Assembly (NCBI RefSeq): GCF_000161795.2
Contig: NZ_CP006882.1
Location: forward strand, 744,001-808,000
DNA length: 64,000 bases
Source of the DNA: Synechococcus sp. WH 8109
GTDB taxonomy: Bacteria > Cyanobacteriota > Cyanobacteriia > PCC-6307 > Cyanobiaceae
Direction: 5' to 3'
The notes beneath the pieces are model-generated. The model searched no databases, was not told the DNA's origin, and saw nothing but the letters and a program-made list of their open reading frames with translations. Every line of letters starts with the position of its first letter. The stretch's first letter is position 1. Positions 36,743 through 46,518 of the stretch are shown here, piece by piece. The position numbers were made by a program, and so were the translations under genes.

Positions 36743-39283
36743 ATGTTTGAACGCTTCACCGAGAAGGCCATCAAGGTGATCATGCTGGCCCAGGAAGAGG
36801 CTCGCAGACTTGGTCACAACTTCGTTGGTACCGAACAAATCCTCCTCGGCCTGATCGGCGAGGGAACAGGGGTTGCCGCCAAGGTCCTCAAGTCAATGGG
36901 CGTCAACCTCAAGGATGCCCGGGTTGAAGTTGAGAAAATCATCGGACGTGGATCCGGCTTTGTCGCTGTTGAGATCCCCTTCACTCCCCGCGCCAAGCGT
37001 GTTCTTGAGCTGTCTCTGGAAGAGGCCCGTCAGCTTGGTCACAACTACATCGGTACTGAACACCTACTGCTCGGTCTGATCCGTGAGGGTGAAGGTGTTG
37101 CTGCCCGCGTGCTGGAGAACCTCGGTGTCGATCTGGCCAAGGTGCGCACACAAGTGATTCGGATGCTGGGTGAAACCGCTGAAGTCACCGCCGGTGGAGG
37201 TGGCGGTGGTGCCAAGGGATCCACCAAAACCCCTACCCTCGACGAGTTTGGCAACAACCTCACCCAGCTCGCCACCGAAGCGAAGCTTGATCCGGTGGTG
37301 GGGCGTCACAACGAAATCGACCGAGTCATCCAAATCCTGGGTCGCCGCACCAAAAACAACCCCGTTCTGATCGGCGAGCCGGGTGTCGGTAAGACCGCCA
37401 TCGCTGAGGGCCTGGCCCAGCGCATTCAGCAGGGCGACATTCCCGACATCCTTGAAGACAAGCGCGTACTGACCCTGGATATTGGTTTGTTGGTGGCCGG
37501 CACCAAGTACCGAGGTGAGTTCGAAGAGCGCCTCAAGAAGATCATGGAGGAGATCAAGGCGGCCGGAAATGTCATCCTCGTGATCGACGAGGTGCATACC
37601 CTGATCGGTGCCGGCGCTGCTGAGGGGGCGATTGACGCGGCCAACATCCTCAAGCCGGCCCTCGCCCGCGGTGAATTGCAGTGCATCGGCGCCACCACCC
37701 TGGACGAGTACCGCAAGCACATCGAACGGGATGCCGCCCTGGAGCGCCGTTTCCAGCCGGTGAATGTGGGTGAGCCGTCCATCGACGACACCATCGAAAT
37801 TCTTCGCGGCCTGCGCGAGCGTTACGAGCAACACCACCGCCTCAAGATCACCGACGACGCCCTTGTTGCGGCCGCAACCCTTGGCGATCGCTATATATCG
37901 GATCGCTTCCTGCCCGATAAGGCCATCGACCTAATCGATGAAGCAGGTTCCCGCGTGCGTCTGCTCAATTCGAAGTTGCCCCCCGCAGCTAAGGAAGTGG
38001 ACAAGGAATTGCGTTCGGTCCAGAAGCAAAAGGAGGATGCCGTCCGCGATCAGGACTTCACCAAGGCCGGTGAACTGCGCGAGAAGGAAGTGGAACTGCG
38101 GGAGCAGATCCGCTCTCTGCTTCAGGCCAACAAGGATGAGGTTAAGGCTGACGCAACCTCTGGATCCGGTGAAACAGTTTCAGCCGAATCGTCTGCTTCA
38201 GACAGCTCACCGATGGTGAACGAAGAGGACATCGCCCAGATCGTTGCCTCCTGGACCGGTGTTCCGGTGCAGAAGCTCACCGAGAGCGAGTCGGTCAAGC
38301 TGCTCAACATGGAGGAAACCCTCCACAAGCGTCTGATTGGTCAGGACGAAGCCGTTAAGGCGGTGTCCAAGGCCATCCGCCGTGCTCGTGTCGGCTTGAA
38401 GAACCCCAACCGCCCGATCGCCAGCTTCATCTTCTCCGGCCCCACCGGTGTGGGCAAAACCGAGCTCACCAAAGCTCTGGCGACCTATTTCTTCGGCAGC
38501 GAGGAGGCGATGATCCGCCTCGACATGTCGGAATTCATGGAGCGCCACACGGTCAGCAAGCTGATCGGCTCGCCTCCGGGCTACGTAGGTTTCAACGAAG
38601 GCGGTCAGCTCACCGAGGCGGTGCGTCGCCGGCCTTACACCGTGGTGCTCTTCGACGAAATCGAAAAGGCACACCCCGATGTGTTCAACCTGTTGCTGCA
38701 GCTTCTGGAAGACGGCCGTCTGACCGATTCCAAGGGCCGCACGGTCGACTTCAAGAACACCCTGATCATCATGACCTCGAACATCGGTTCGAAGGTGATC
38801 GAGAAGGGTGGCGGCGGCCTCGGCTTCGAGTTCTCCGGTGAAAGCGCTGAGGAGTCTCAGTACACCCGTATCCGTTCCCTGGTGAATGAGGAGCTTAAGC
38901 AGTACTTCCGGCCTGAATTCCTCAACCGTCTCGACGAAATCATCGTCTTCCGTCAGCTCAACCGCGACGAGGTGAAGGAGATCGCCGAGATCATGCTCAA
39001 AGAGGTCTTTGGCCGCATGGGCGAGAAGGGCATCACCCTCACCGTGTCCGATGCGTTCAAGGAGCGCCTGGTGGAGGAGGGCTACAACCCTGCATATGGC
39101 GCACGTCCGCTGCGTCGGGCCGTCATGCGTCTTCTCGAGGATTCCCTCGCCGAAGAGGTGCTGTCGGGTCGGATCAAGGACGGCGACCACGCTGAAGTAG
39201 ATGTTGATGAGAACAAGAAGGTGGTGGTCCGCCACAAAGGTCAGGTGGACACGGCACCGCAACTCGCCGGTGCCAGCGTCTGA
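36743..39283 (+). CDS. clpC: Clp protease ATP-binding subunit ClpC
   Basis: 846 residues, full length for ClpC. Two N-terminal Clp repeats are visible (~1-140, each with GHNFVGTEQ or GHNYIGTEH). The first AAA domain has GEPGVGKT (211-218), a UVR-like coiled coil lies at ~430-460, and the second AAA domain has GPTGVGKT (~566-573). The M domain between them is short, as in ClpC. It unfolds substrates for ClpP/ClpR. The stop shares a base with the next ATG (TGATGG region), tightly linking it to a dehydrogenase gene. Confidence 0.97.
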   Translation: MFERFTEKAIKVIMLAQEEARRLGHNFVGTEQILLGLIGEGTGVAAKVLKSMGVNLKDARVEVEKIIGRGSGFVAVEIPFTPRAKRVLELSLEEARQLGHNYIGTEHLLLGLIREGEGVAARVLENLGVDLAKVRTQVIRMLGETAEVTAGGGGGGAKGSTKTPTLDEFGNNLTQLATEAKLDPVVGRHNEIDRVIQILGRRTKNNPVLIGEPGVGKTAIAEGLAQRIQQGDIPDILEDKRVLTLDIGLLVAGTKYRGEFEERLKKIMEEIKAAGNVILVIDEVHTLIGAGAAEGAIDAANILKPALARGELQCIGATTLDEYRKHIERDAALERRFQPVNVGEPSIDDTIEILRGLRERYEQHHRLKITDDALVAAATLGDRYISDRFLPDKAIDLIDEAGSRVRLLNSKLPPAAKEVDKELRSVQKQKEDAVRDQDFTKAGELREKEVELREQIRSLLQANKDEVKADATSGSGETVSAESSASDSSPMVNEEDIAQIVASWTGVPVQKLTESESVKLLNMEETLHKRLIGQDEAVKAVSKAIRRARVGLKNPNRPIASFIFSGPTGVGKTELTKALATYFFGSEEAMIRLDMSEFMERHTVSKLIGSPPGYVGFNEGGQLTEAVRRRPYTVVLFDEIEKAHPDVFNLLLQLLEDGRLTDSKGRTVDFKNTLIIMTSNIGSKVIEKGGGGLGFEFSGESAEESQYTRIRSLVNEELKQYFRPEFLNRLDEIIVFRQLNRDEVKEIAEIMLKEVFGRMGEKGITLTVSDAFKERLVEEGYNPAYGARPLRRAVMRLLEDSLAEEVLSGRIKDGDHAEVDVDENKKVVVRHKGQVDTAPQLAGASV

Positions 39284-40383
39284 TGGGTCGATCCATCTCG
39301 TCCCACTCCATTGCCCCCGCCAGAGTTTTGCGGGGGGATGGAGCTTGGGATGAGTCCTTGCCTCAAATCAAATCTCTCTGCTCACGTCCGCTCGTGCTGG
39401 GTCGCAGTGCTTCCACTGCGGTTCAGCGACAGCGCTTAGTGTCGGATCTTCTGGCCCAGGGGCTTAAAACTTTCCAGGCTCAGCTTCAGTTCGACTGCTG
39501 TGAGCAGGATCTCCAGAGGGTGGCTGCGGAAGCCCAGGGCTGTGACGCCGTTTTGGCCGCAGGGGGCGGAAAAGTACTGGACGCCGGCAAGTTGCTTGCC
39601 CATCGCCTTTCCCTGCCCTGCATCACCGTTCCACTGAGCGCCTCCACCTGTGCCGGCTGGACGGCTCTCTCCAACATCTATTCCCCTCAGGGTGCTTTCG
39701 AAGGGGATGTGGCCCTCGATCGCTGCCCTGATCTTCTTGTCTTCGATCACGGCCTGGTGCGCCAAGCCCCACCCCGCACGCTGGCCAGTGGAGTCGCTGA
39801 TGCCCTAGCGAAGTGGTACGAAGCCTCGGTGAGCAGCGGCGACAGCAGCGATGGTTTGGTGCAGCAGGCAGTACAGATGGCACGGGTGCTGCGGGATCAA
39901 CTGCTGATCGACAGCCTCACGGCGCTGAAGGATCCAGACAGTGAAGCCTGGGTGCGCATCGCCGAAGCCTGTGCTCTCACCGCTGGGGTGATGGGAGGAC
40001 TGGGCGGTGCCCGTTGCCGCACTGTTGCGGCCCATGCCGTTCACAACGGCCTCTCCCAGATGCAGGCCTGTCACCACGTTCTGCATGGCGAGAAGGTGGG
40101 CTTCGGAATTCTTGTGCAGCTTCGCTTGGAGGAACGTCTGGGCGGCAACCGGCTTGCAGGCCAGTCGCACCGCCAGCTGTTGCCATTGCTGCGGCAGCTT
40201 GGTTTGCCTGTCAGCCTTGATGATCTGGGTCTGGCGCAGGCCAGTCTCAGTGAGTTGCAGGAGGTGTGTCGCTTCGCCTGCCGTGATGGTTCCGATCTGC
40301 ATCATTTGCCCTTCGCTGTGACGCCTGGTGCTTTGCTGGAAGCCCTTGTGGGTGCTGCGGAATTCAGCCCCAGCAGCCTTTGA
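39283..40383 (+). CDS. Iron/zinc-containing polyol dehydrogenase (GldA-like)
   Basis: 366 residues of the group III alcohol dehydrogenase/glycerol dehydrogenase fold. The dinucleotide motif is AAGGGKVLDAGK (~92-103). Metal ligands are likely Asp in ASGVADALAKWYE, His in AAHAVHNGL and His in LHGEKVGFG. Substrates in this family include glycerol and glycerol-1-phosphate; which applies here is unclear. The start overlaps the clpC stop by one base and the stop overlaps the hydrolase start. Confidence 0.82.
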   Translation: MGRSISSHSIAPARVLRGDGAWDESLPQIKSLCSRPLVLGRSASTAVQRQRLVSDLLAQGLKTFQAQLQFDCCEQDLQRVAAEAQGCDAVLAAGGGKVLDAGKLLAHRLSLPCITVPLSASTCAGWTALSNIYSPQGAFEGDVALDRCPDLLVFDHGLVRQAPPRTLASGVADALAKWYEASVSSGDSSDGLVQQAVQMARVLRDQLLIDSLTALKDPDSEAWVRIAEACALTAGVMGGLGGARCRTVAAHAVHNGLSQMQACHHVLHGEKVGFGILVQLRLEERLGGNRLAGQSHRQLLPLLRQLGLPVSLDDLGLAQASLSELQEVCRFACRDGSDLHHLPFAVTPGALLEALVGAAEFSPSSL

Positions 40384-41246
40384 AGACGCTTCTGGATCAA
40401 TTGCGGCCGGCTCTGCTTGACCCGCAGGCCGAGTCTCTGTCCGCTGAGGTGCAGTGGTTGAAGTTGCCGGCTCTGGGTGTGGACGATCCGTTCCCGGTGG
40501 CGATGCTCGGCCAGGGCTCTCCGTTGTTGCTGCTGCATGGTTTCGACAGCAGTTTTCTCGAATACCGGCGCCTGGCTCCCCTCCTGGCAGATCGCTTTCA
40601 GCTGTTCATCCCCGACCTGTTTGGTTTTGGTTTTTCGCCGCGTCCCCAGGGCCTCTCCTACGGGCCAGAGGCTGTGTTGCGGCATCTTGATGCCCTGCTG
40701 GAGCGGCTTCCCACCGATGCTCCCCTGGGCCTGATCGGGGCCTCAATGGGAGGCTCCGTGGCCGTTGAGTTGGCCCGGCGTCATCCCGAGCGTGTGGCTT
40801 CTCTGCTGCTGCTGGCTCCTGCCGGTCTCACAGGGCGTCCGATGCCTGTTCCCCCCTTGCTGGATCGTTTTGGGGCCTGGTTCCTGGGGCGTCCTGGCGT
40901 GCGGCGGGGGCTGTGTCGCCAGGCATTCGCTGATCCCGATGCGGATGTGGGTGCTCCGGAAGAGCAAATCGCCTCGTTGCACCTGCAATGCCCCGGCTGG
41001 GCTGAGGCCTTGGCGGCCTTCGCCCGCAGCGGTGGTTTCGCTGGATGTGGGACTCCCCTGCCCTCCCAATCTCTGCACGTGATCTGGGGTGATAAGGATC
41101 GGATTTTGCGTGCTCCGCAGAAGCAGGCGCTTCAGGCCTTGCTGGATCAGCCTGTGGAGACCTTCCCCTCCTGCGGCCATCTCCCCCATATCGATCAGCC
41201 CAGCAAGGTGGCTGAACGGTGTCAGGCGCTGTTGACCCATGGCTGA
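40380..41246 (+). CDS. Alpha/beta hydrolase
   Basis: 288 residues from TTG 40380. LLLLHGFDSSFLEYRRLAPL supplies the oxyanion HG; the nucleophile elbow is GASMGG (Ser in GLIGASMGGSVAVEL). Later an acid (VIWGDKDRI) and a catalytic His (FPSCGHLPHIDQP) complete the triad. Substrate unknown; the nearest type is the MhpC-like esterase/hydrolase group. It overlaps genes on both sides, placing it in a coupled clpC-dehydrogenase-hydrolase-DUF2993 run. Confidence 0.87.
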   Translation: MKTLLDQLRPALLDPQAESLSAEVQWLKLPALGVDDPFPVAMLGQGSPLLLLHGFDSSFLEYRRLAPLLADRFQLFIPDLFGFGFSPRPQGLSYGPEAVLRHLDALLERLPTDAPLGLIGASMGGSVAVELARRHPERVASLLLLAPAGLTGRPMPVPPLLDRFGAWFLGRPGVRRGLCRQAFADPDADVGAPEEQIASLHLQCPGWAEALAAFARSGGFAGCGTPLPSQSLHVIWGDKDRILRAPQKQALQALLDQPVETFPSCGHLPHIDQPSKVAERCQALLTHG

Positions 41247-41859
41247 TCCCGTTCTCAATCTGCTGGCAGGGGCCCTGCGCCTGTGGATTCGCAGCCAATG
41301 CGACACCATCGGCAGCCTCGAACTGGCCCTGAACGGCTCCAGCTGGTCTTTGCTGCGGGGGCGTCTGGATGGTGTGACCCTCACGGCGAGGGATGCCTGT
41401 TTCCAGGGGCTGCCCTTGAAGCACGTTGAGTTGCGCAGCGGTCCGATTGCGGTGGACATGAAGCTGCTCAGTCCCGGTCAGATGCTGGCTCTGAAGCAGC
41501 CGTTCCAGGTGGCGGGCGAGGTGAGCTTCAACGGCCCTCAGCTCAACAGCGCTTTGCTGGCCGAACCCTGGCGCTGGCTCGGAGACTGGATGGCTGAGCA
41601 GCTGATGGGGCTCAGCCCGTTGGGGGCTCTTCGCATTGACGTGGCTCTGCTCGAATTACAGGTGCCCGTCGCTGCCCATCAAGACCCTGTTTGCCGTCGC
41701 TTCCGCCTCAATGCTGAGAAGGGAACGTTGTGCTTCCGGCCGGAGACCTCCGATGAACCGCGCATCTTGCTGCCGATGGACCCCGCCATTCGAATCGAGC
41801 AGGTGCAGCTGGCGGGTGGCCAGCTGGCTCTCAAAGGCCAGGCCAGCGTCACCCCTTAG
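41239..41859 (+). CDS. DUF2993 (LmeA-like) family protein
   Basis: 206 residues. The pattern LELALNGSSWSLLRGRLDGV, ACFQGLPLKHVELRSGPIAV, then LSPGQMLALKQPFQVAGEV fits DUF2993, lipid-binding-like beta-rich proteins found widely in cyanobacteria. There is no obvious signal peptide, though the first 20 residues are amphipathic. It overlaps the hydrolase gene by eight bases and converges on cdsA with six bases between stops. Confidence 0.8.
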   Translation: MADPVLNLLAGALRLWIRSQCDTIGSLELALNGSSWSLLRGRLDGVTLTARDACFQGLPLKHVELRSGPIAVDMKLLSPGQMLALKQPFQVAGEVSFNGPQLNSALLAEPWRWLGDWMAEQLMGLSPLGALRIDVALLELQVPVAAHQDPVCRRFRLNAEKGTLCFRPETSDEPRILLPMDPAIRIEQVQLAGGQLALKGQASVTP

Positions 41860-41865
41860 CGCTGC

Positions 41866-42732
41866 TTATGGGGCTAACAGCGGTTGGCACAGAGCGATCG
41901 CGTAAAAGACCACAGCAGGGGTGAACAAATAGCTGTCGATCCGGTCCAGGATCCCGCCATGGCCGGGCAGTACGTCACCGGAATCCTTCACGCCTGCATC
42001 GCGTTTCATCATCGATTCCGTCAGGTCTCCCACCAGGGCAAAAAGAGCGATTAGTGCCCCCAGCAGCAGGCCCGGCAGGCCATGCAGCGCCCAGCCCATC
42101 AGCTGGCCGCAGACCAGGCCGATCAGCATGGCCGAGATGAATCCCCCGATCGCCCCCTCGATGGTTTTCCCGGGGGAGATCGGTGAGAGGGGCCGTCTCC
42201 CGTAGCGCCGTCCCACTGCCCAGGAGCCGATGTCGGTGGCCACGATCATCAGACAGGCCGACAGCGTGATCTCCAGACCGTTTTCCAAACCGCGCAGACT
42301 CAGCCAGTGGCTGGGCAAAAACCCGAGGTAGAACAGCCCGAAGATCGATGCCGCAATGTCGGCGATGGAACCCGTCACCGGTTGCAGCAGCAGCCAACCG
42401 CAGATGGCGGCTCCAGAGAGGGGCAGAACAGCATGGGCTACATCAGCTGGCAGCCCGCCCTGGATCGCCCACTGGGTGGTGAATAGAAGCAGTTGGCAGG
42501 CCACCAGGGTGGTTTTGGTGGCGGGGCGAATTCCCTTGAATTGCGCCATCCGGAAGAACTCCAGCAGGCCAAGGTGCACCATTCCCCCCAGCGCGGCGGT
42601 GAACCACCACCCCCCCAGGCTCACGACAAGCAGGCCAAAACCGCCCACACCGAGGCCACTGATCAACCGCTTGCGCAGGGCTGCTCGGGCTGCTGGGGCT
42701 TGGCTCTGTTCGAGGACAACCTCACGGATCAC
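41866..42732 (-). CDS. cdsA: Phosphatidate cytidylyltransferase
   Basis: 288 residues with about eight membrane segments. The CDP-diglyceride synthase signature is intact near the C-terminus: SMMKRDAGVKDSGDVLPGHG, then GILDRIDSYLF. It makes CDP-diacylglycerol for phosphatidylglycerol, an essential photosystem lipid. It is monocistronic in appearance, convergent with the DUF2993 gene and 84 bases downstream of the decarboxylase gene end. Confidence 0.94.
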   Translation of the reverse strand: MIREVVLEQSQAPAARAALRKRLISGLGVGGFGLLVVSLGGWWFTAALGGMVHLGLLEFFRMAQFKGIRPATKTTLVACQLLLFTTQWAIQGGLPADVAHAVLPLSGAAICGWLLLQPVTGSIADIAASIFGLFYLGFLPSHWLSLRGLENGLEITLSACLMIVATDIGSWAVGRRYGRRPLSPISPGKTIEGAIGGFISAMLIGLVCGQLMGWALHGLPGLLLGALIALFALVGDLTESMMKRDAGVKDSGDVLPGHGGILDRIDSYLFTPAVVFYAIALCQPLLAP

Positions 42733-42816
42733 GCTGATTGGAGGCGTCCTGGGTTCACACTATCAATCGCTGTTGGTCGTGATCTCGAGGCTTGAGGACA
42801 CCTTTGCCGTCCCAGA

Positions 42817-44223
42817 TCAGCCCCCGCTCACCACAGACAGTGCGTCGGGGATCTGGTCTCCCCAGAACAGCTGCTGGCGTTCAAGCCAGCGCTGCCGCTG
42901 GCGATCGAGGCGTTCGCCCGGAATTAGCAGGGGGATGCCCGGTGGGTAAGGGCACAGCAATTCAGCCGCGATGCACCCCTCCGCATCCTTCAACCCCACC
43001 AGCTGATGCTCCGCCGTCCAGGCCTGGGTCGGTGACTGGGCTGTGGAGGTGACCAGCGGAAGCGGTGGGGCTTCGAACGCCGGCAAGGGAGGGCGATCGG
43101 GGAAGTGCCGCAGCAGGTTCTGCCAGTGGTTTCGCATCTGTCGTTTCAGCCCTCGGTGGCATGCCAGCCCCAGGCAGAAGGTGAGGCTGGCTGGTTCCGG
43201 CAATTCGCCCATCAACCCGCGGGGGAGGAACCAATCGTCGGCATCTAGGCCGGTGATGCCCGCCTGCCCCGTGTGCAGGATCAGGCGCAGCGGATCCTGG
43301 TTGCTCAGCAGAGGCACGCCGCTGTGACGCAGGCCATCGGCGAGAGCTGCAGCCTCCTGCAAACGCTGCAGCAATTGACGGCGTCCCTTGCGTCGTTGCC
43401 AGTGTTGAAGGGCTTCTTCGCAGGAGGCCAGTAGCAGCGCGCTGGGGCTGGTGGTTTGCAGCAGGCCCAGGCTGCGTTCCACGCGCACGGGATCCAGACG
43501 CTCCCCCTGCAGCCAGAGCACCGCCGTTTGCGCCAGTGCTGCAGCCGACTTCTGCAGGGAATGCACCACCAGATCAGCGCCGCAGTGCAGGGCGCTGGGG
43601 GGTAGGGGATGGTCCACCCCAGCGGCGAAATGGCAGCCGTGGGCTTCATCCACCAGCACGCAACAGCCCTGTTGCTGCAGCCGTTGAATCACCGCCGTTG
43701 GGTCATTGGCATAGCCCTGGTAGGTGGGATGCACCAGAACCGCAGCACGGATGGGTGCTCCATCGCGGGGCAGGGCCTGAAGCACCCGTTCGATCCAGGC
43801 CGAATCCGCCGGTGCCGGCTGGCCCCGGTCGCTTTGAAAGGGGAGATCGAACAGCACCGGGCGCAGGTCCCCAAGAACGCAGGCCTGAATCAGGCTGCGA
43901 TGGACGTTGCGGGGCAGTAGCACCCGCTCTCCGGGCCGGACCATGGCCAGCAGTGCGGCCTGCAGCAACCCCGTGGCCCCGTTCACCCCGTACCAGCAGC
44001 GCGCCACCCCCATCTCTGCCGCGGCGGAGCGTTGGCTGTCCGCGATGGCGCCGTCCGCCTCCAGCGGACCGCCAAGGGCTGGCAGTTCCGGCAGGTCCCA
44101 GACGCCGGCGCGGCGTCGCAGCAATTGACGCAGTCCATCCGGAAGGGCAGCCCCCCGTCCGTGGGCCGGCAGAAAGAGGGGCTGACCGAGGCGACGGGTG
44201 AGTTGGGGCAGAAGAGCCATCAA
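42817..44223 (-). CDS. PLP-dependent Orn/Lys/Arg decarboxylase family protein
   Basis: 468 residues. The family N-terminus FLPAHGRGAALPDGLRQLL is followed by CWYGVNGATGLLQAALLAM, VLVDEAHGCHFAAG, and the PLP lysine K225 in VVHSLQKSAAAL. It is the compact type without the E. coli wing domain. Such enzymes decarboxylate arginine, lysine or ornithine to polyamines; the substrate is not resolved. It diverges from the UbiB-like gene with 47 bases between starts. Confidence 0.88.
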   Translation of the reverse strand: MMALLPQLTRRLGQPLFLPAHGRGAALPDGLRQLLRRRAGVWDLPELPALGGPLEADGAIADSQRSAAAEMGVARCWYGVNGATGLLQAALLAMVRPGERVLLPRNVHRSLIQACVLGDLRPVLFDLPFQSDRGQPAPADSAWIERVLQALPRDGAPIRAAVLVHPTYQGYANDPTAVIQRLQQQGCCVLVDEAHGCHFAAGVDHPLPPSALHCGADLVVHSLQKSAAALAQTAVLWLQGERLDPVRVERSLGLLQTTSPSALLLASCEEALQHWQRRKGRRQLLQRLQEAAALADGLRHSGVPLLSNQDPLRLILHTGQAGITGLDADDWFLPRGLMGELPEPASLTFCLGLACHRGLKRQMRNHWQNLLRHFPDRPPLPAFEAPPLPLVTSTAQSPTQAWTAEHQLVGLKDAEGCIAAELLCPYPPGIPLLIPGERLDRQRQRWLERQQLFWGDQIPDALSVVSGG

Positions 44224-44270
44224 ATCCCCCTGATCTCCTTAAAGTCTCTCTCTGTACTAAGCGCGATGCG

Positions 44271-45920
44271 ATGCGTTACGACCCCGGGCGGGATCTCGGC
44301 TGGCTGCTGTTGCGTCCCTGGGTCGCCATTCCGCGCCTTGTTCAGGTGCTGTGGTCCTTGGCGGGGCTGGTGCTGGTGCTGCTGCTGCGTGGAGGCAGCA
44401 ATGACCCAGCCGTTCAGCAGGGGCTGGCGCGTCGCATTCTCAACGCCCTGACGGGTCTGGGGCCCTGCTTCATCAAACTGGGACAGGCCCTCTCCACCCG
44501 ACCTGATCTGGTGCGTCGGGACTGGCTGGAGGAACTGACACGCCTTCAGGACGATCTGCCGGCCTTTCCCCATGCCATAGCCCTGGCTTGCATCCTCGAG
44601 GAACTCGGTGCTCCGGCCGAGGAGTTGTTTGAGGAGTTTCCCGACACGCCGATCGCAGCCGCCAGCCTGGGCCAGGTATATAAAGCCCGTCTGCAGGGTC
44701 AGCACTGGGTTGCGGTGAAGGTGCAGCGGCCCAATCTCACCTTCATCCTGCGGCGTGATCTGGTGTTGATCCGAGCTATGGGGGTGATGACGGCGCCGCT
44801 GCTGCCGCTCAACCTTGGTTTCGGGCTGGGCGGAATCATTGATGAGTTCGGCCGCAGCCTGTTCGAGGAGATCGATTACGCTCTAGAAGCGGACAATGCC
44901 GAGCGGTTTTCGGCGCTTTTCGCGGACAATGACGCTGTCTACATCCCCAAGGTGGAGCGGATGCTCAGTTCCACCCGGGTGCTGACCACCACATGGATCG
45001 ATGGCGCCAAGATGCGCGACAGCGAACAGCTGCGTTCCCAGCGTCTTGACCCAACGGCGTTGATCCGCACCGGCGTGATCTGCGGTCTGCAGCAACTCTT
45101 GGAGTTCGGCTACTTCCACGCCGACCCCCACCCCGGCAACCTCTTCGCCCTACCGGGTCGCACCGGCGATCTCGGCCATGTGGGGTATGTCGACTTCGGC
45201 ATGATGGACTCCATCAGCGACAGCGACCGGCTCACCCTCACCGGTGCTGTGGTGCACCTGATCAACCGTGATTTCTCCGGGTTGGCCAAGGACTTCCAAT
45301 CCCTCGGGTTTCTCAGCCCCACGGCCGATCTTACGCCGATCATTCCTGCCCTAGAAGAGGTGCTCGGCGGCAGCCTTGGCGACTCGGTTGGATCGTTCAA
45401 CTTCAAGGCGATCACCGACCGCTTTTCGGAGCTGATGTTCGATTACCCCTTCCGGGTGCCGGCGCGCTTCGCTCTGATCATTCGGGCCGTCGTCAGCCAG
45501 GAAGGTCTTGCCTTGCGGCTGGATCCGAACTTCCGGATCATTGCTGTGGCCTATCCGTACGTGGCCCGTCGACTGTTGGCGGGAGACACCAGCGAGATGC
45601 GCGAAAAGCTGCTGGAGGTGATCTTTGATGAATCAGGTCGCCTGCGCCTGGATCGGCTGGAAAATTTGCTGGATGTGGTGGGTCAGGACGCTCCCGCTCC
45701 GGGCAAGGAACTGATCCCTGTGGCCGGAGCGGGCCTGCGGCTGCTGCTCAGCCGAGATGGTGCTGAACTGCGCAAGCGTCTGCTGATGACGCTGATCCGT
45801 GACGATCGTCTGCACACCGACGACGTGCGTGCCCTAGTCGGCTTGCTCGGACGCAACTTCGGCCCTGGGCGTCTGGCCGGCGGCCTGTTGCAGCGTCTCA
45901 ACCCGTTAGCGGCAGCGTGA
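44271..45920 (+). CDS. ABC1/AarF/UbiB family atypical kinase
   Basis: 549 residues. Kinase-like motifs: GPCFIKLGQALSTRPDLV (KxGQ), PIAAASLGQVYKARLQG (Ala-rich loop), VAVKVQRP, EIDYALEADNAERF, HADPHPGNLF and VDFGMMD. The N-terminal ~45 residues include a hydrophobic segment. UbiB-family proteins support quinone synthesis or plastoglobule-like functions; cyanobacteria carry several. Which paralogue this is cannot be settled from sequence alone. Confidence 0.9.
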   Translation: MRYDPGRDLGWLLLRPWVAIPRLVQVLWSLAGLVLVLLLRGGSNDPAVQQGLARRILNALTGLGPCFIKLGQALSTRPDLVRRDWLEELTRLQDDLPAFPHAIALACILEELGAPAEELFEEFPDTPIAAASLGQVYKARLQGQHWVAVKVQRPNLTFILRRDLVLIRAMGVMTAPLLPLNLGFGLGGIIDEFGRSLFEEIDYALEADNAERFSALFADNDAVYIPKVERMLSSTRVLTTTWIDGAKMRDSEQLRSQRLDPTALIRTGVICGLQQLLEFGYFHADPHPGNLFALPGRTGDLGHVGYVDFGMMDSISDSDRLTLTGAVVHLINRDFSGLAKDFQSLGFLSPTADLTPIIPALEEVLGGSLGDSVGSFNFKAITDRFSELMFDYPFRVPARFALIIRAVVSQEGLALRLDPNFRIIAVAYPYVARRLLAGDTSEMREKLLEVIFDESGRLRLDRLENLLDVVGQDAPAPGKELIPVAGAGLRLLLSRDGAELRKRLLMTLIRDDRLHTDDVRALVGLLGRNFGPGRLAGGLLQRLNPLAAA

Positions 45921-45991
45921 TCATGAGATCACGACTCCAGCGAGATTGTCGAACCCACCGCTAAGGTCTCAGCTCTTTGAGATCGGCGTCG

Positions 45992-46411
45992 ATGCCTGAG
46001 GAGATCAGCGCCCAGGAGCTTGAGCAGCTGCTCCAGATGATGACTCTGCCCCAGCCCCCCTACCTGCTGGCAGGCATCGGTTTGTTGATGGGTGTGCTCT
46101 GCGGCCTTACCTTCGGCCGTCAGGTACAGAACAAACTGGATGGCTGGAAACAGGACCGGCTCCCCCTGATGCCCCTGGGGACTGCCGAGATCAACCTCAG
46201 CTACGCCGGCACCCTTATTGGGGTGACCCTGTTCATCGGCTGCTGCCTTCAGATCTTCGGGTTTGCCTCAGGCGCTGCCCTGCTGGTGGCCCTGCTGCTC
46301 TCGCTGCTGACCGGTGGAGCTTTGTTCTCTCAGCTGGAGCGCCTGATGCAGCAGGTGGAAGCGGGCAAGTTCAAAGCGGTTGATTTCGACAACTTCGACG
46401 AATTCTTCTGA
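45992..46411 (+). CDS. Small membrane protein of unknown function
   Basis: 139 residues from ATG 45992 (a TTG five codons upstream is less likely). An acidic start (PEEISAQELEQLL) is followed by a hydrophobic segment (~24-43), a linker, and two more (~78-98 and 100-115) with a cytoplasmic charged tail ending DFDNFDEFF. No family recognised. It lies 71 bases after the UbiB-like gene and upstream of the phoB-like gene. Confidence 0.7.
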   Translation: MPEEISAQELEQLLQMMTLPQPPYLLAGIGLLMGVLCGLTFGRQVQNKLDGWKQDRLPLMPLGTAEINLSYAGTLIGVTLFIGCCLQIFGFASGAALLVALLLSLLTGGALFSQLERLMQQVEAGKFKAVDFDNFDEFF

Positions 46412-46518
46412 GCCTTGTTTTGCCTGGCCTCTTCATCAGTGATCTGGGCCCTTAAGCGAAGCCGCTGATCTGCTTAGTCGGTATGCGACCCCGGGCAGAA
46501 TGGATTTGCTCCCGCCAT

